Shown: positions 49,058 to 59,775 of the stretch, one piece after another
Layout of the letters: each line of letters begins with the position of its first letter
Numbering within the stretch: the stretch's first letter is position 1
Assembly: GCA_024867545.1 (NCBI GenBank)
Contig: JANFNE010000034.1
Location: 535,029-599,028, forward strand
Origin: Phytopythium helicoides
Lineage: Eukaryota > Oomycota > Peronosporomycetes > Pythiales > Pythiaceae
Direction: 5' to 3'
DNA length: 64,000 bases
Program-made: the position numbers and the translations under genes
The notes under the pieces: model-generated
Told to the model about the DNA's origin: nothing
Databases searched by the model: none
The model's input: the letters and a program-made list of their open reading frames with translations, nothing else

Positions 49058-50605
49058 ATGCACGGCACTTGGTTGCCACTGCATGGGCCGCCGAGCGAGC
49101 AGGTCGCCTTCGCTCTGCGTCGCAATGGGTATCAGCTTGTCCTCGCAGCGGCACTCGTGAGCACTGCGCTCCTGCACGTCGCTTTCTTCGGCTGGCCGAC
49201 CATAGGAAGCTACGAATCGACCCCCACGCAGCTGATGTCTGTACAAGCCCCAACACCGCAGACGTCTGTTCCTACTCCGCCACCGCAGACAGCCGCACCA
49301 ACTCCAGCGCCACAGACATTGGCACCTACGCCTCCGCCGTGGTATAGCGAGACGAATCCATGGTGGACTTCGCCGTTCGTAAAGCGCTCGACCACGTTCG
49401 ACAAGAGCATCAGCCGCGACAAAGGCATCATCGTGGGAATGCACGAAGGTGCCGTCCCGCTCGGACTGTCGCTCATTCGCGAGCTTCGGTGTCTCGGCAA
49501 CCAGGAGCTCATCCAAGTCTACCATTGCTTCCCAGAGGAGTTTTCTAACTCGACAGTGGACATGCTTCTAGGAGCAGACGATCGGTTAGAGATCGTTGAC
49601 GCGTGCTCGGACTTCGTTCAGCGAGGGATGATGAGGCTAAAGGTAGCGCGCACATTCAGAAGCTGGTGGATCAAACCGCTAGCGATGGTACACACCGACA
49701 TCAAGGAAGTCATGCTCGTGGATGTGGACGATATCTTCATGCGAGACCCTGCCGTGCTCCGTACGACGGAGGGTTATCGGCGCACGGGAACGACGTTCTT
49801 CTATGATCGCGTCGTGCCAGGCAAATACTTCTTCAACCAAGATCTGGAGAATGGGGAGCAATACTTGCTGGACATGATCAAACGACTCAATCGCAAGAGC
49901 TTCGGCCTCCCCGAAATAAGCGTGAATAGCAGCGACAGCGTGTATCTGTCCGAGCACTTCAAGAACTCCTTCGCGTACCGTCGCGAGACGATGCACGAGC
50001 AAGACTCATCGGTCGTGTTGATCGATAAATCTCGCGCCGGCCCTGCGCTCAAGATTATGTTCTGGCTCATCTCGTTCCAACGCTTCAATCTAAAATTCTC
50101 GTTCGGGGACAAGGAGACCTTCTGGATTGCATTCGAGCTCGCGCAACGCGACTACTTCTTCTCGCCTTGGGGTGTTGCATGCTTGTCGTCGACGCCGAAT
50201 CAAGACATGGAGCACCACCCAGACACCATGTGCGGCAGCATCGTGCAGTACATGCCTGTTGATGACGACACCCCTGAGTTCCTGTACGTGAATGGCGAGG
50301 CACTGCTTGATCCGTACCCAACGGGAATCGACGGGTTGAGGAAAAGCAGGCTGAACGTGCTCTACAACGCCAACCCAACGCATGTGTCGCCCCGACGGGA
50401 GCGCGCACCCAAGCTCAACAGCACGTCTTCGTGGACTGGCCGTTTCTTCATGGAGTGTCTAACGGGTCACGGGTCGACGCCATTGCCGGAAGAGTTCTCT
50501 CCAAAGCTGCTGCGTCGCCGCCTGTTCTACCTCGGAGTCCGCATGAACGTCACAGACGCGCTGGACAACTGCTCGCTGTTCCACGACCCATCCAAGCAGA
50601 GTTAG
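49058..50605 (+). CDS. GT71/Mnn1-like glycosyltransferase 5
   Basis: 515 residues. The ATG at 49058 ([15 protein letters not shown]) aligns with the starts of genes 3 and 4; the open extension upstream (to 49010) is left out. Signal anchor at about 28-48 ([20 protein letters not shown]), then a Pro/Thr-rich stem with imperfect repeats (PTPPPQT, PTPAPQT), a likely O-glycosylated spacer. Catalytic landmarks: [43 protein letters not shown] and FGDKETFWI. It shares conversion tracts with gene 4. Confidence 0.87.
   Translation: MHGTWLPLHGPPSEQVAFALRRNGYQLVLAAALVSTALLHVAFFGWPTIGSYESTPTQLMSVQAPTPQTSVPTPPPQTAAPTPAPQTLAPTPPPWYSETNPWWTSPFVKRSTTFDKSISRDKGIIVGMHEGAVPLGLSLIRELRCLGNQELIQVYHCFPEEFSNSTVDMLLGADDRLEIVDACSDFVQRGMMRLKVARTFRSWWIKPLAMVHTDIKEVMLVDVDDIFMRDPAVLRTTEGYRRTGTTFFYDRVVPGKYFFNQDLENGEQYLLDMIKRLNRKSFGLPEISVNSSDSVYLSEHFKNSFAYRRETMHEQDSSVVLIDKSRAGPALKIMFWLISFQRFNLKFSFGDKETFWIAFELAQRDYFFSPWGVACLSSTPNQDMEHHPDTMCGSIVQYMPVDDDTPEFLYVNGEALLDPYPTGIDGLRKSRLNVLYNANPTHVSPRRERAPKLNSTSSWTGRFFMECLTGHGSTPLPEEFSPKLLRRRLFYLGVRMNVTDALDNCSLFHDPSKQS
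49659..49839 (+). repeat. 181-bp tract identical to 47722-47902
   Basis: Gene 5 partner of the identical tract. Gene 3 has the same region with only scattered differences, so three copies are being kept alike here. Confidence 0.94.
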
Positions 50606-51075
50606 GATGTGAGCCAGGCGATGGACATCCAGCCACCACCTGGTAAATGAGGGGTGTGCGCCGACCATATCCGCACAATGTAGAGTAACTCACATGCGAG
50701 TAGAATGACTAGTCCAACACAATCAACACCATTGGACACGGCTGACTTCAGCAGCACAGTTCTAGTTCAGATGTGGACCTCCCTATCGTATTACGCTCGG
50801 CAAGGCGCATCGGGATTATCCCAACAATGTCACAACTGACAGTCGGAAACGAGCAAATCAAGGACCGTGCGCTCTGCGCTTTCGCGTTGCATGATTGTGG
50901 CAAGGCCAGGACAGCTTGGCATCCAAGGAGAGTTCGAGAGCGCTGTGCTCCTGCTCTCCTCATTCGCCATCCCTCCAGATCATCCCTTGGCTCCCTCTGG
51001 TCTCGCTTTCGTCAGTCTCCACAGTCTCATCAGTCCACATTCTCACCAGTCTCACCAGCCACCACCACTGACGGC
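50606..51075. other. Spacer between GT71 genes 5 and 6
   Basis: 470 bases. The gene-6 frame is open back to about 50773 with an ATG at 50827, but the stretch just before 51076 is pyrimidine-rich with repeated tctcaccag-like words, more like a 5' leader than coding sequence. Confidence 0.4.
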
Positions 51076-52638
51076 ATGCACGACACGCAAGGGCTCGTGA
51101 ACCGCTTGGCCGCGGCGTCGAGTGGCCCAGTGGATGTGGAGAGTGGTCTGGGCAGCTCCAGCGAGCGTCAACCGTTCATCTCCAGAGCGCTTCCTTCGGT
51201 GATCAGGCCCGAAGCCTCTCGCACCACCATGTACATCTTGTCGCTCATTGCAGCGCTGATGATCCTGGTCACGGCCAACTCGTCGCTGTCGAACGACCCG
51301 AGGGTGATGGAGGCGCTGGAGCGAGAGGCGATAGAAAGGCTGCAGAGGGCGGGGATGGTCGCAGCTCCAGGCTTCGTGACTCGCGGCAAGGACTTTGCCA
51401 ACTCGACCGGGGACCAGGGCATCATCCTGTGCATGCACGACGGAGCAGTGCCGATGGGACTGTCGCTCATTCGCGAGCTGAGATGTCATGGCAACCAGGA
51501 ACTCATCCAGGTATACCACTGCTTCCCGGATGAGCTGTCGACGGCTAGTCGCGCGCTGCTGCTCAGCGCTGACAACCACCTTGAGATCGTCGACGTGTGC
51601 TCGGATCTCGTGGACCGCGGAGTCCTGAGCCACGACCGCGCGCTGCACTTTCGCAGCTGGTGGATCAAGCCGCTCGCGATCTACCACACCAGCATCCGCG
51701 AGGTCATGCTCCTCGACATTGACGACGTGTTCATGCGCGACCCGGCCGTGCTGCGCACTACTCCCGGGTATCTGAAGACAGGCACGACCTTCTTCTACGA
51801 CCGCGTGCTCTTCAGCAAGGAGTATTTCAACCAGGACGTCGAGGGGAAGCAGTACCTGCGCCACCTCATCGACACGTTTGATTACGACAAGTTTGGCATT
51901 GAGGGCAAGCGAGAACCGTCCGCGTACCTCAAGACGACGTTTGCGTTCCGGAGGCAGACTTCGCATGAGCAGGACTCATCGGTCGTCGTGATTGACAAGG
52001 CGCGCGCGGGGAAAGCTTTGGACGTCATGTTCTTCCTCATCACCGAGCAGCACTTTGTCCACGAGTTTTCATACGGCGACAAGGAGACGTTTTGGATTTC
52101 GTACGAGCTCGCGCACCAGGAGTACTTCTTCTCCCCGTGGGGCGTCGGCGACATTTCATCGTCCACGAATGAGGACATGAAGAAGCACGACGACTCGCTC
52201 TGCGGCAGCATCATCCAGTACCTCCCCGTAAAGGACAATTCGCCTGAGTTCCTGTACGTGAACGGCAAGTCATTGCTCGAGCCGCATCCGTTCGGTATCG
52301 AGAAGGAGCGCACGGTGTCGGAGAACGTGCTGTACAATACGAACCCCACGCATATCACCCCGCGGCAGACTCGCCGGCGAAATGGCTACACGCGAACTGG
52401 CTACAAGGGCGTGTTCCACATGGAGTGCCTTGTAGGGTTCGGCTCGACGCCCGTGCCCGAGCAGTTTGCCCCCATCCTGCTGCGTCGCCGCATGTTTTAC
52501 CTCGGCGCACGCATGGGCGTGTACTCTGCGCTCGAGCAGTGCGACGCCTTTGGCGGTCTCAAGCAGAGCGACAAGAGCTCGTCGGACGCACTCGCGGACT
52601 CGCCCGAGCCGTCCGCGGAGCCTCCAAAGAACACGTAG
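51076..52638 (+). CDS. GT71/Mnn1-like glycosyltransferase 6
   Basis: 520 residues from [16 protein letters not shown] cytosolic N-terminus of about 50 residues precedes the signal anchor ([20 protein letters not shown]). An in-frame ATG at 50827 would add 83 residues; it is rejected because it would move the anchor far into the protein and the added sequence is low-complexity. Catalytic part: [72 protein letters not shown] and FFSPWG. It is intermediate between genes 3-5 and gene 7 and has no long identical tract with them. Confidence 0.85.
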   Translation: MHDTQGLVNRLAAASSGPVDVESGLGSSSERQPFISRALPSVIRPEASRTTMYILSLIAALMILVTANSSLSNDPRVMEALEREAIERLQRAGMVAAPGFVTRGKDFANSTGDQGIILCMHDGAVPMGLSLIRELRCHGNQELIQVYHCFPDELSTASRALLLSADNHLEIVDVCSDLVDRGVLSHDRALHFRSWWIKPLAIYHTSIREVMLLDIDDVFMRDPAVLRTTPGYLKTGTTFFYDRVLFSKEYFNQDVEGKQYLRHLIDTFDYDKFGIEGKREPSAYLKTTFAFRRQTSHEQDSSVVVIDKARAGKALDVMFFLITEQHFVHEFSYGDKETFWISYELAHQEYFFSPWGVGDISSSTNEDMKKHDDSLCGSIIQYLPVKDNSPEFLYVNGKSLLEPHPFGIEKERTVSENVLYNTNPTHITPRQTRRRNGYTRTGYKGVFHMECLVGFGSTPVPEQFAPILLRRRMFYLGARMGVYSALEQCDAFGGLKQSDKSSSDALADSPEPSAEPPKNT

Positions 52639-53175
52639 GTATATAATAGTACAACCAGCGATCTTGTCTTGAGCAATTGATGTTGATGTGGATCGAGTTG
52701 AAGTGCCGATGACTCAGGTCGCACTCATCCATTGGTGTTCGAGGCGCCTTTCCATCAACAGAGTGTGAGTCCTTTCCACTAGCAGAGTGTGTGAGGGTTC
52801 GGGACAGCATCAGCCAATCCGCGACGTCTACAAATGTTGCTTGAAGGTCGCTTGAGTGCTTTAGTCGATCGGTAGTCGAGTGTAGTCGATCGGTTGTCGG
52901 CTGGTCCATACTGAGCGCCAGATGCTTGCAGGTCGCCAATCGTCCATACAATTCCCCATACAATTCCCCTCCCTGTCCGCGTGGCGAAAGTCCCACGCCC
53001 TTTCTGGGTTCAGACGCGCCATCTCCTCTCAGTACCTCCTCCCTACTCCTCTCCTCCAATCCACTGATTCAAGACTACTTCAACGCGATCTGAAAAGACC
53101 CACCACGCTTTTTTCGGCTCCGCCGCTCTCCCCCAAAGGCGCCGCTCCACTCCCAGCGCCGAGACCAACTCGCCA
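52639..53175. other. Spacer between GT71 genes 6 and 7
   Basis: 537 bases, noncoding. Direct repeats of a short word occur near 52860-52900 (gtagtcgatcggt, gtagtcgagtgtagtcgatcggttgtcgg). Presumed promoter of gene 7. Confidence 0.4.
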
Positions 53176-54897
53176 ATGTCCGCGGCGCCCGAGAGCTCGC
53201 GCCTGCTGCGCGCCCGCAGCGCCAGCAGCAGCGAAGACGACGGCGTGGTGATCGTCACGGCGCCAGCGGCGGTAGCGGCCGACCAGCATGCGGCGATGGA
53301 CGACGACGACAGCGACGACCAAGGAGGAGGAGGAGGAGGCGACGGGCTGTTGGCGGCGAGCGGCGGCGCGCGGCGGTGGCTGCTGCTGCCGCTGCTGGCG
53401 CTGTGCCTCGTGGTCGCGAGCTCGGTCGGCGTGTACATCCACACGCTGCAGGCGGAGCGCGAGGGGGACTTTGTCGTGTCGTGGCACTTTGCTGGCAAGG
53501 ACAAGCCCAAGGAGGAGATTGACGAGTTCGACGTCGACGCGCTCGCGGCCGAGATGCGGCGCAACGCCAGCGTGTTTGACTCGCCGCACTTTCATCGCGG
53601 AAAGAACTTTGACTACGGCGTGGATCGGGAAAAGGGCGTCATCATGTGCATGCACAACGGGATTCTCTCCATGGGGCTGTCGCTCATCCGAGAGCTGCGC
53701 TGTCTTGGCAACAGAGAGCTCATCCAGGTCTACCATTGCCTCCCGCCAGAGCTCTCGGACGAGAGCCGCACGTTGCTGCTAGAGGCAGACGACCGCGTGG
53801 AGCTCGTCGACGTGTGCTCTGACATGCTGGCGCACAACGTGCTCTCGCAGAAAATGGTCGAGAAGTTCCGCAACTGGTGGATCAAGCCGCTCGCGCTCTA
53901 CCACACGGACGTGCGCGAAGTTGTCATCATCGACGTGGACGACATCATCCTCAAGGACCCGGCCAAGCTGCGAGACACACCCGGCTATCAGAAGACGGGC
54001 ACGACCTTCTTCTATGATCGCGTCTTCAGCAACTGCAACAACTTCGTCAATGGCCGCGACGGAAAGATGCAGTACCTGGCCAAACTTCTCAAGAACTTCG
54101 ACTACAAGGCCTTCGGGGTTTCAGGCGGTCATGCACCATCCGATCACGTGCTCCAAAGCTTCGCATACGCCGGGAAAACGTGCCACGAGATGGACTCGTC
54201 GCTTGTGCTCATCGACAAGGAGCGCATGGGTGCCGCGCGTGAGATCCTCTTCTGGTTCATCACGCGCGAGCGCTTCCGCTTCGAATACTCGTGGGGCGAC
54301 AAGGAAACTTTCTGGCTCTCGTACGAGCTCGCTCACATGGACTACCACTTCTCGCCATGGGGTGTCAGTGTCGTCTCGGCATGGCCCAACAACGACATGC
54401 GCGATCACCCAGACTCCCTGTGTGGCAGTATCGCGCAGTACATGCCTGTGGACGACGATACTCCTGAGCTTTTGTACGTGAACGGAAAGGCATTGCTAAA
54501 CCCGTTTCCCGAGGGCGTCAAGGCGTCGCACAAGACGCGCTTCAACAACATGTTCAATCTGAACCCGACGCATGTGACGCCGCGCCAGAAGCGTCATGTA
54601 GTGGAGAAGCGCAAGAGCAACGACAAGGTAAACTACTACTCTGAGTGCCTCAACGGACTCGGCTCGGAGCCACTGCCGTCGATTTTCGCGGGTCACTTGC
54701 TTCGGCGGCGACTGTTCTTCTTTGGTGTGTCCACCGGTGTGTATGGCGCGCTGAATCACTGCGAGACTTACGAAATCGACATCGACACTGAAGAAGATCG
54801 CGAGGAAAAGGGTGACGAGAAAGAGAGCACAATCAACGGCTCATCTAGCAACCGTACCAAAGCTGATAGCGATGCAGACGTAGATGTCCGGCGCTAA
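53176..54897 (+). CDS. GT71/Mnn1-like glycosyltransferase 7
   Basis: 573 residues from MSAAPESSRLLRARS. A long acidic, Gly-rich cytosolic tail (DDDDSDDQGGGGGGDG) precedes the signal anchor near residues 69-88 (LLLPLLALCLVVASSVGVYI). Catalytic part: [72 protein letters not shown] and HFSPWG. The C-terminal tail is acidic and ends with Asn/Ser-rich sequence not present in the other copies. Closest in motif choice to genes 1 and 2 (HEMDSS, WGDKE) although it lies at the far end of the cluster. Confidence 0.87.
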   Translation: MSAAPESSRLLRARSASSSEDDGVVIVTAPAAVAADQHAAMDDDDSDDQGGGGGGDGLLAASGGARRWLLLPLLALCLVVASSVGVYIHTLQAEREGDFVVSWHFAGKDKPKEEIDEFDVDALAAEMRRNASVFDSPHFHRGKNFDYGVDREKGVIMCMHNGILSMGLSLIRELRCLGNRELIQVYHCLPPELSDESRTLLLEADDRVELVDVCSDMLAHNVLSQKMVEKFRNWWIKPLALYHTDVREVVIIDVDDIILKDPAKLRDTPGYQKTGTTFFYDRVFSNCNNFVNGRDGKMQYLAKLLKNFDYKAFGVSGGHAPSDHVLQSFAYAGKTCHEMDSSLVLIDKERMGAAREILFWFITRERFRFEYSWGDKETFWLSYELAHMDYHFSPWGVSVVSAWPNNDMRDHPDSLCGSIAQYMPVDDDTPELLYVNGKALLNPFPEGVKASHKTRFNNMFNLNPTHVTPRQKRHVVEKRKSNDKVNYYSECLNGLGSEPLPSIFAGHLLRRRLFFFGVSTGVYGALNHCETYEIDIDTEEDREEKGDEKESTINGSSSNRTKADSDADVDVRR

Positions 54898-55095
54898 GTC
54901 GTGAATTGTTCAACCAAATACATGGTAGATGCATGTGACAGCTGTTTGATAGTGTGCGTACAGTGTAATGTACTCCGGAGTAGATTTTTGGCTCCATGAA
55001 AGGCAAAGTTGAGTGTATTGATGCACGAGGGCGAGAGGACATGAGCATCGCTACGATCAAACGCAACTGCGCGATTGATAGCCTCCTCCAGACAC

Positions 55096-55701
55096 TCACA
55101 GCTCAGACGCCTTCGCATCCATGAAGGCAGCCGCAGCCTCCTCTCGCGCCTGCTCCAGAATGCTCTGTTGACACCAAGTCACGATCCAGTCAGAAACATT
55201 AGAAGTGATCCCAGCACCGCCTAACGGACTCACCTTTGGCTCATCAGGAGCCTTCTTGATGCCAATCTTCGACTTCTTCTTCTCCTTGACAACCTCGCCA
55301 GTGCCGTCAGGAGCACCAAATTCCGCCATGTTCTCCTCGAACTCGTCAACGACGGCCACTTGTTGCGCACGTTCCAGTGCGGCAGAGAAGCCCGCACGGC
55401 ATGCCTCCTGTCGGTCGATGGGAGGGACGCGCTGGAAGACGCTACACGCGTCCAGGCGCTGCGCCGAGAGACGGCTCCCGTCGGGCTTGGAGCTGCAGTA
55501 GCCTGCACAGCCAGCTTTCTTGCCTAGCGTGTAGCCCTCACCGCAGTTGTTGTACAGGTCTGGGCGTGGCAGTCGCGAGCGCCAGTACTCGCACGCCTGC
55601 TCCTTGTAGTGTACAAGATTGGATTGGCACTTGGACTCGCAAGATGCGGTCACCTCAGTCACCCCGAGCGCAAGCAGGACAGCGAACCACGAGAACTTCA
55701 T
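55096..55701 (-). CDS. Secreted Cys-rich protein with probable in-frame intron
   Basis: Small exported protein of unknown role. It starts at ATG 55699-55701 with a clear signal peptide (MKFSWFAVLLALGVTEVTA). The mature part has eight cysteines in the first 100 residues (CESKC, QACEYW, NNCGEG, GCAGYC, DACSVF, EACRAG), then a Lys-rich segment and an acidic/Ala-rich end. Read through, it is 201 residues. A 69-base segment at 55165-55233 begins GTGAGT, ends CAACAG, has a TCTAAT branch-like site, and is phase 0 with no stop, so the spliced product would be 178 residues. No RXLR or other host-entry motif is seen, so I do not call it an effector. Confidence 0.75.
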   Translation of the reverse strand: MKFSWFAVLLALGVTEVTASCESKCQSNLVHYKEQACEYWRSRLPRPDLYNNCGEGYTLGKKAGCAGYCSSKPDGSRLSAQRLDACSVFQRVPPIDRQEACRAGFSAALERAQQVAVVDEFEENMAEFGAPDGTGEVVKEKKKSKIGIKKAPDEPKVSPLGGAGITSNVSDWIVTWCQQSILEQAREEAAAAFMDAKASEL

Positions 55702-55976
55702 GTTATCGGCCTTGGTGCTTTGCTTCGACGGTTCGGGAGGTCACGAGTGACTTGCGGGGGCGGCAGCAAGCAGGCAAATGCTGCCAACAGACGCGATCGA
55801 GCTTCTGCAAGAGCAAGATTCCACCCGACTCTTGAGGAAAAACGACTTCGTGCCGACCCTTCAAGCACGTGTTGCGGCTGACAAGGCGTTGGCGCTTCGA
55901 GTAGAGTGTTGTGGCACACAGAACGTGACTTCCAATACCTGATGACGTTGAAGTGTAGAGCCCTCATTGCAGGGTG

Positions 55977-58900
55977 CTAGGTGGCAGGTAGGAGACTATC
56001 GCATCGCGTGTCATCCAGTACCCACCGATCTAGCGTAAAGAAGATTTCATCCATGCTCGGGCGTGAAACCGGGTGTACATCAAAGCACTTGGCCATGAGT
56101 TGCTGCAGCGAGGACGGCAGCGACGATGGGATCGGCACATGCTTCCCCTCGAGAATCAGTGCCATCGCCTCACGCGGTGAGATATCAGGAAATGGAGAAC
56201 GGCCGCTGAAAATCTCGTACATGAGCACACCGAACATATATGTGTCAGAGTGCGTCGAGAAAACGTGCGGCGGCAGCACCGACTCGGGTGCCATCCATTT
56301 GACAGGACCAAAGCCATGATGCTCATCGTCAAAAAGGTAGCCACGAGGGAGTCTTCGCGAGAGACCAAAATCGCCCACTTTGACGCGAAAGTTGGCATCC
56401 ACGAGGCAATTACGCGCTGCAATGTCGCGGTGCAACACTCGTGCCTGATGAATATTCGCGAGTCCATGTGCAGCATCTCGAGCCATTATCGTTCGCGCGA
56501 ACAGACTCAAATCAGGTGGAGTACTGCCATTCGAGCCAAGACTTGAGCTTGAAAGAGTTGACAACGTGCGAGATCGACCTGAGCGGATCCCTAACACGTC
56601 TTCCACACTGCCATTCGAGAGATATTCTGTGACGATAGAAGTAGCACCCGAGGACGTCGTTGTCGCGTTAGTGGAGGTGATTCCGAGTAGCTCGACTACG
56701 TGCGGATGCTTTCCGAGCATATGCATGACGGCTGCTTCATGCCGCAGCTCTTCTTGTAAGGCATCCGATCCAGTGTATGCATCCTCACGAAGTGTCTTGA
56801 CGACCACATGGCTCGCTTCTGGTGCTTCGGCTGCCTTCCATCGTGCAAGCATAGCTGAGCCGAACGCCCCGCTGCCGATTGGTTCTAATAACTCCAAGTC
56901 ATTTTGCGGAATCTCGCGCAAATCGGACTTCACATGCTCCATGTCTGACTCAAGAAGAGCGACGACTGACGGTTCAGAGTGAGCTTCAGCAATCGATGCA
57001 ACACGGAGGCGGATAAACAACATGGAGACTTTAGTGCCCACAATAATGCGAGCTGTGCAGAGCTCATCGTCGTCCATTGCGCTGTCTTCTTCAGTATCTG
57101 TGCGGGAGAGGTCAAAAGAAACACTTTCAACCTCACCCGTCCAGCGGAACGATTTGCAGTCTTCGCCAATTATACTGAGACGAGTGCTCGTGTCCATCGA
57201 GACAGTCACAAGAGTTCCGCGCTCGATTCGAAGGGGTTGCAGTCGGGTTGCACATTCTGCATCGTTTTGCTCGAGTGCGGATTCGAGCATACTGGCACGC
57301 TGCTGTTTCAGGTATGCCCAAATATCAACCCGGAAGGTTTCCCGGCGGGCAATATCCTTAGGACCGAACGCGCTAAAAAACACGGCATCCTGAGTAATTT
57401 CTCGCCATTCTGCTCCAGGTGATCGCATACTCTCTCGACTCGATAATCGCCTTCGACGGTCGCCATTTATGGCGCCATGCTCCTGACGTGACCCACTGCC
57501 ATTCTGTGTGCTACCTGATGAATCGGTAGCATCAACATACAGGGATCGGAGAATCTCTCGCTCAATGCCCTCTGCAGACTCCCCATGATGCGTCAGGCTC
57601 ACTCTACCATTTCCAACTTGACGATTTGGAAGCATCATGAAGCTGTTGTCACTGTCAAATGACGCAGTTGGCGCTTCGCTCGAGGTATCGAAAAAATTGT
57701 CATATTCGACGCCTTCGTAGAGTTCAGCCGTCATGAAAGACGCGTACGTGAACCCGTCATACACGCGTGCTACAGTTGAAATTGAGTCGACGTTTGTCGT
57801 GTCGAATGAAACCTCTTTGTTCCACGCGTGGAAGTAGCCGTCTTGTTGCTGCTGCTGCAAAGGTTGCAAGGGAACAGCATATTCAACTGCTGATTCGGCG
57901 CCTTCAGCTGCATCAGTATTGTCAAGTTGGGAGGGCACGAGTGACGTCCCGAGAGGTAGCATTGCCGCACTGCGACGGGACCGAATCGCTGATCCGGTTG
58001 CCGTGAAGGACCTTCGAGCTCCATAGTACCGCTTTTGTTGGCGCTGCACACGCAAACAATGGTTTTCCGTTAGCTTGGGCTTCATGAGCAAAATCGAAAG
58101 TGGCAACGAACACGTGAGCGCTGACGATTTTCTGCATCTTCATCCTCAGGTTGGGCGTTATTGGGGCGGAACGCACACCGGTTAGCCACAAAGTAGGTCG
58201 CAAGCTTCCAAATTAGTGAATTGTAGAGCATCTTCCGCGCTTGCGGATTGCTGTAGAGATTGCAATCGCGCTTTGATGAGATGGAGATGAAGTCGATGTT
58301 GCGCATCCACTTGCGCTTCAGCAGTTCGTCCACAGATAGCTTGGCAACTGGTACAGACAAGAGAGTCAGCTCAGAGTCACGACCACGAGTACGGACACCT
58401 AAAAACGAACCAAGACACTCAAACATGACATCCCGACATTGGGGCGACAAGTAGCTCAGCTGGTCCTCGATCACGTCCTGGATTGCATCAGTGGTGACCG
58501 CTTCGGGCGGCGAATACGGCGCCATTGTGAATTGAAACATGAGCATCCCGATGGCGGCGCTGGCATCATATGCGCAACACTGGTAAGTACAAAATCGTCA
58601 GTTCAAGAATTTGCTGTTCGCTTACACATCAGCGGCTTTGTTTTGGTCCGTCGCAGACACGAGCGAGCAGCCCGTGACGACAAGACTGGCGTTCAGCATG
58701 AGCGTGACCCGCCCATCGAGCATCTATATATCAATATACGACCATAAGCGGTCTTCAAGACAAACTCGCGGCAATTCGACTAGAAACTTCGCACGCACTC
58801 ACCATGACTTCGTAGTCTCTCAGCTCGCCAGCCAAACTCAACCCATGTGCGTGCAGGTAGTGCACGAGCGACGCGACCTGGAAGATGACGTCGTGCAGGC

Positions 58901-59483
58901 TGCGCTCTGTGGAGGCCTGCAGCCGTGAGAAGCGCGCGGCCGCGGGCGTCCACTGCGCGTTGAACTCTTGCACTAGCACCCAGTTCTTGTGCGCGTCCCA
59001 TACGCGCAGCGCCCTCTGGAAGCGGCTGCGCGGGCGTTTAGACAGCGCGCGCATGGATCTCCACGCGTGCTCGACCTGCCACTCGGTGACGACGGCCTTG
59101 GGGAAGCACGTGAGCAGCACGAGCCCTCCAGCCAAGCGGTCCGCCGCCACGACCGTCGGAGGCGCCGCGACGCTGCGCACAGGCCCCCACGCGCGCACGA
59201 AGCCGTAGCGGTCGGCCGGGAAGCTCTCGAACGCGCTAGGCCGCATGAGCGCGCGCCGCAGCCCGCCGGAGGTCGCCGAGCCGCTCTTGGAGGCGCGCAC
59301 CGCGTCCAGCAAGTGCGCCGCCAGCCCCGCGAGCTCGCAGTCGGCGCGGATGGAGCCGTCGGCGCGCCGCCACGGCGTCAGCAGCGCCTGGAGCTCCATC
59401 CGCGACTGCTCCGCGAGCGCTTTGACCTCCTCGACCAGCGCGCGGCGCAGCGAGCGTCGCCGCGGCCTGCCCGTCGCCTCCAT
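55977..59483 (-). CDS. Pseudokinase-kinase protein with tyrosine-kinase-like catalytic motifs
   Basis: Probable signalling kinase of 1,103 residues from four exons: 59483-58803, 58723-58628, 58579-58112 and 58043-55977 (all introns phase 0). Exons 1-3 encode a degenerate kinase fold: a VLVQEF hinge-like motif, LVHYLHAHG, then ELRDYEVMMLDGRVTLMLNAS where HRD...N and DFG should be, and a C-lobe ending LSVDELLKRKW. The catalytic Lys, HRD and DFG are all missing. Exon 4 has a Gln-rich and acidic linker, a beta-rich region (FFSAFGPKDIARRETF), then an intact kinase: GSGAFG near residue 802, VVVKTL, HRDIAARNCL near 953, DFGLSR near 972, GPVKWMAPES. Those motifs resemble tyrosine kinases although TKL is the safer class. 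The alternative, two genes overlapping by ATGA at 58082-58085, is less likely because a good GTTCGT...CTAAC...CAG intron (58044-58111) joins them in phase. Confidence 0.78.
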
Positions 59484-59775
59484 GGCTCGTCTCGAAGAGG
59501 GGGAAGTCAATTGGCTTCAATTCGGCACAATCGCGCTAAAATCTCGCGAGAGGAGAGGCGAGCTACCGGAACTGTGATTCCGTATATCGAAGCTAAGCGA
59601 GAAGGGGTATATTCGGCTGTTTACGAACAGAATAACCTCTGATATAGTATACCCCTCGAATACAGAATGCACCCATCCTCGTTCTTTTGTATCAGAACTG
59701 AGCTGCATTCTCTTCCGGCTCACACACCTGGACAGACCAGACGCCGACACTTGCGCCGACGCGAGACCAGCGAGC

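Noticed and set aside
55096..55701. Host-directed effector
   Set aside because: It has a signal peptide and cysteines but no RXLR, LFLAK or comparable motif; secretion alone does not support the label.
58082..58085. ATGA-overlapping pair of separate genes (kinase-like protein then kinase)
   Set aside because: Overlapping stop/start is atypical for nuclear genes, and a well-formed in-phase intron at 58044-58111 joins the two parts. Kept as the stated alternative.
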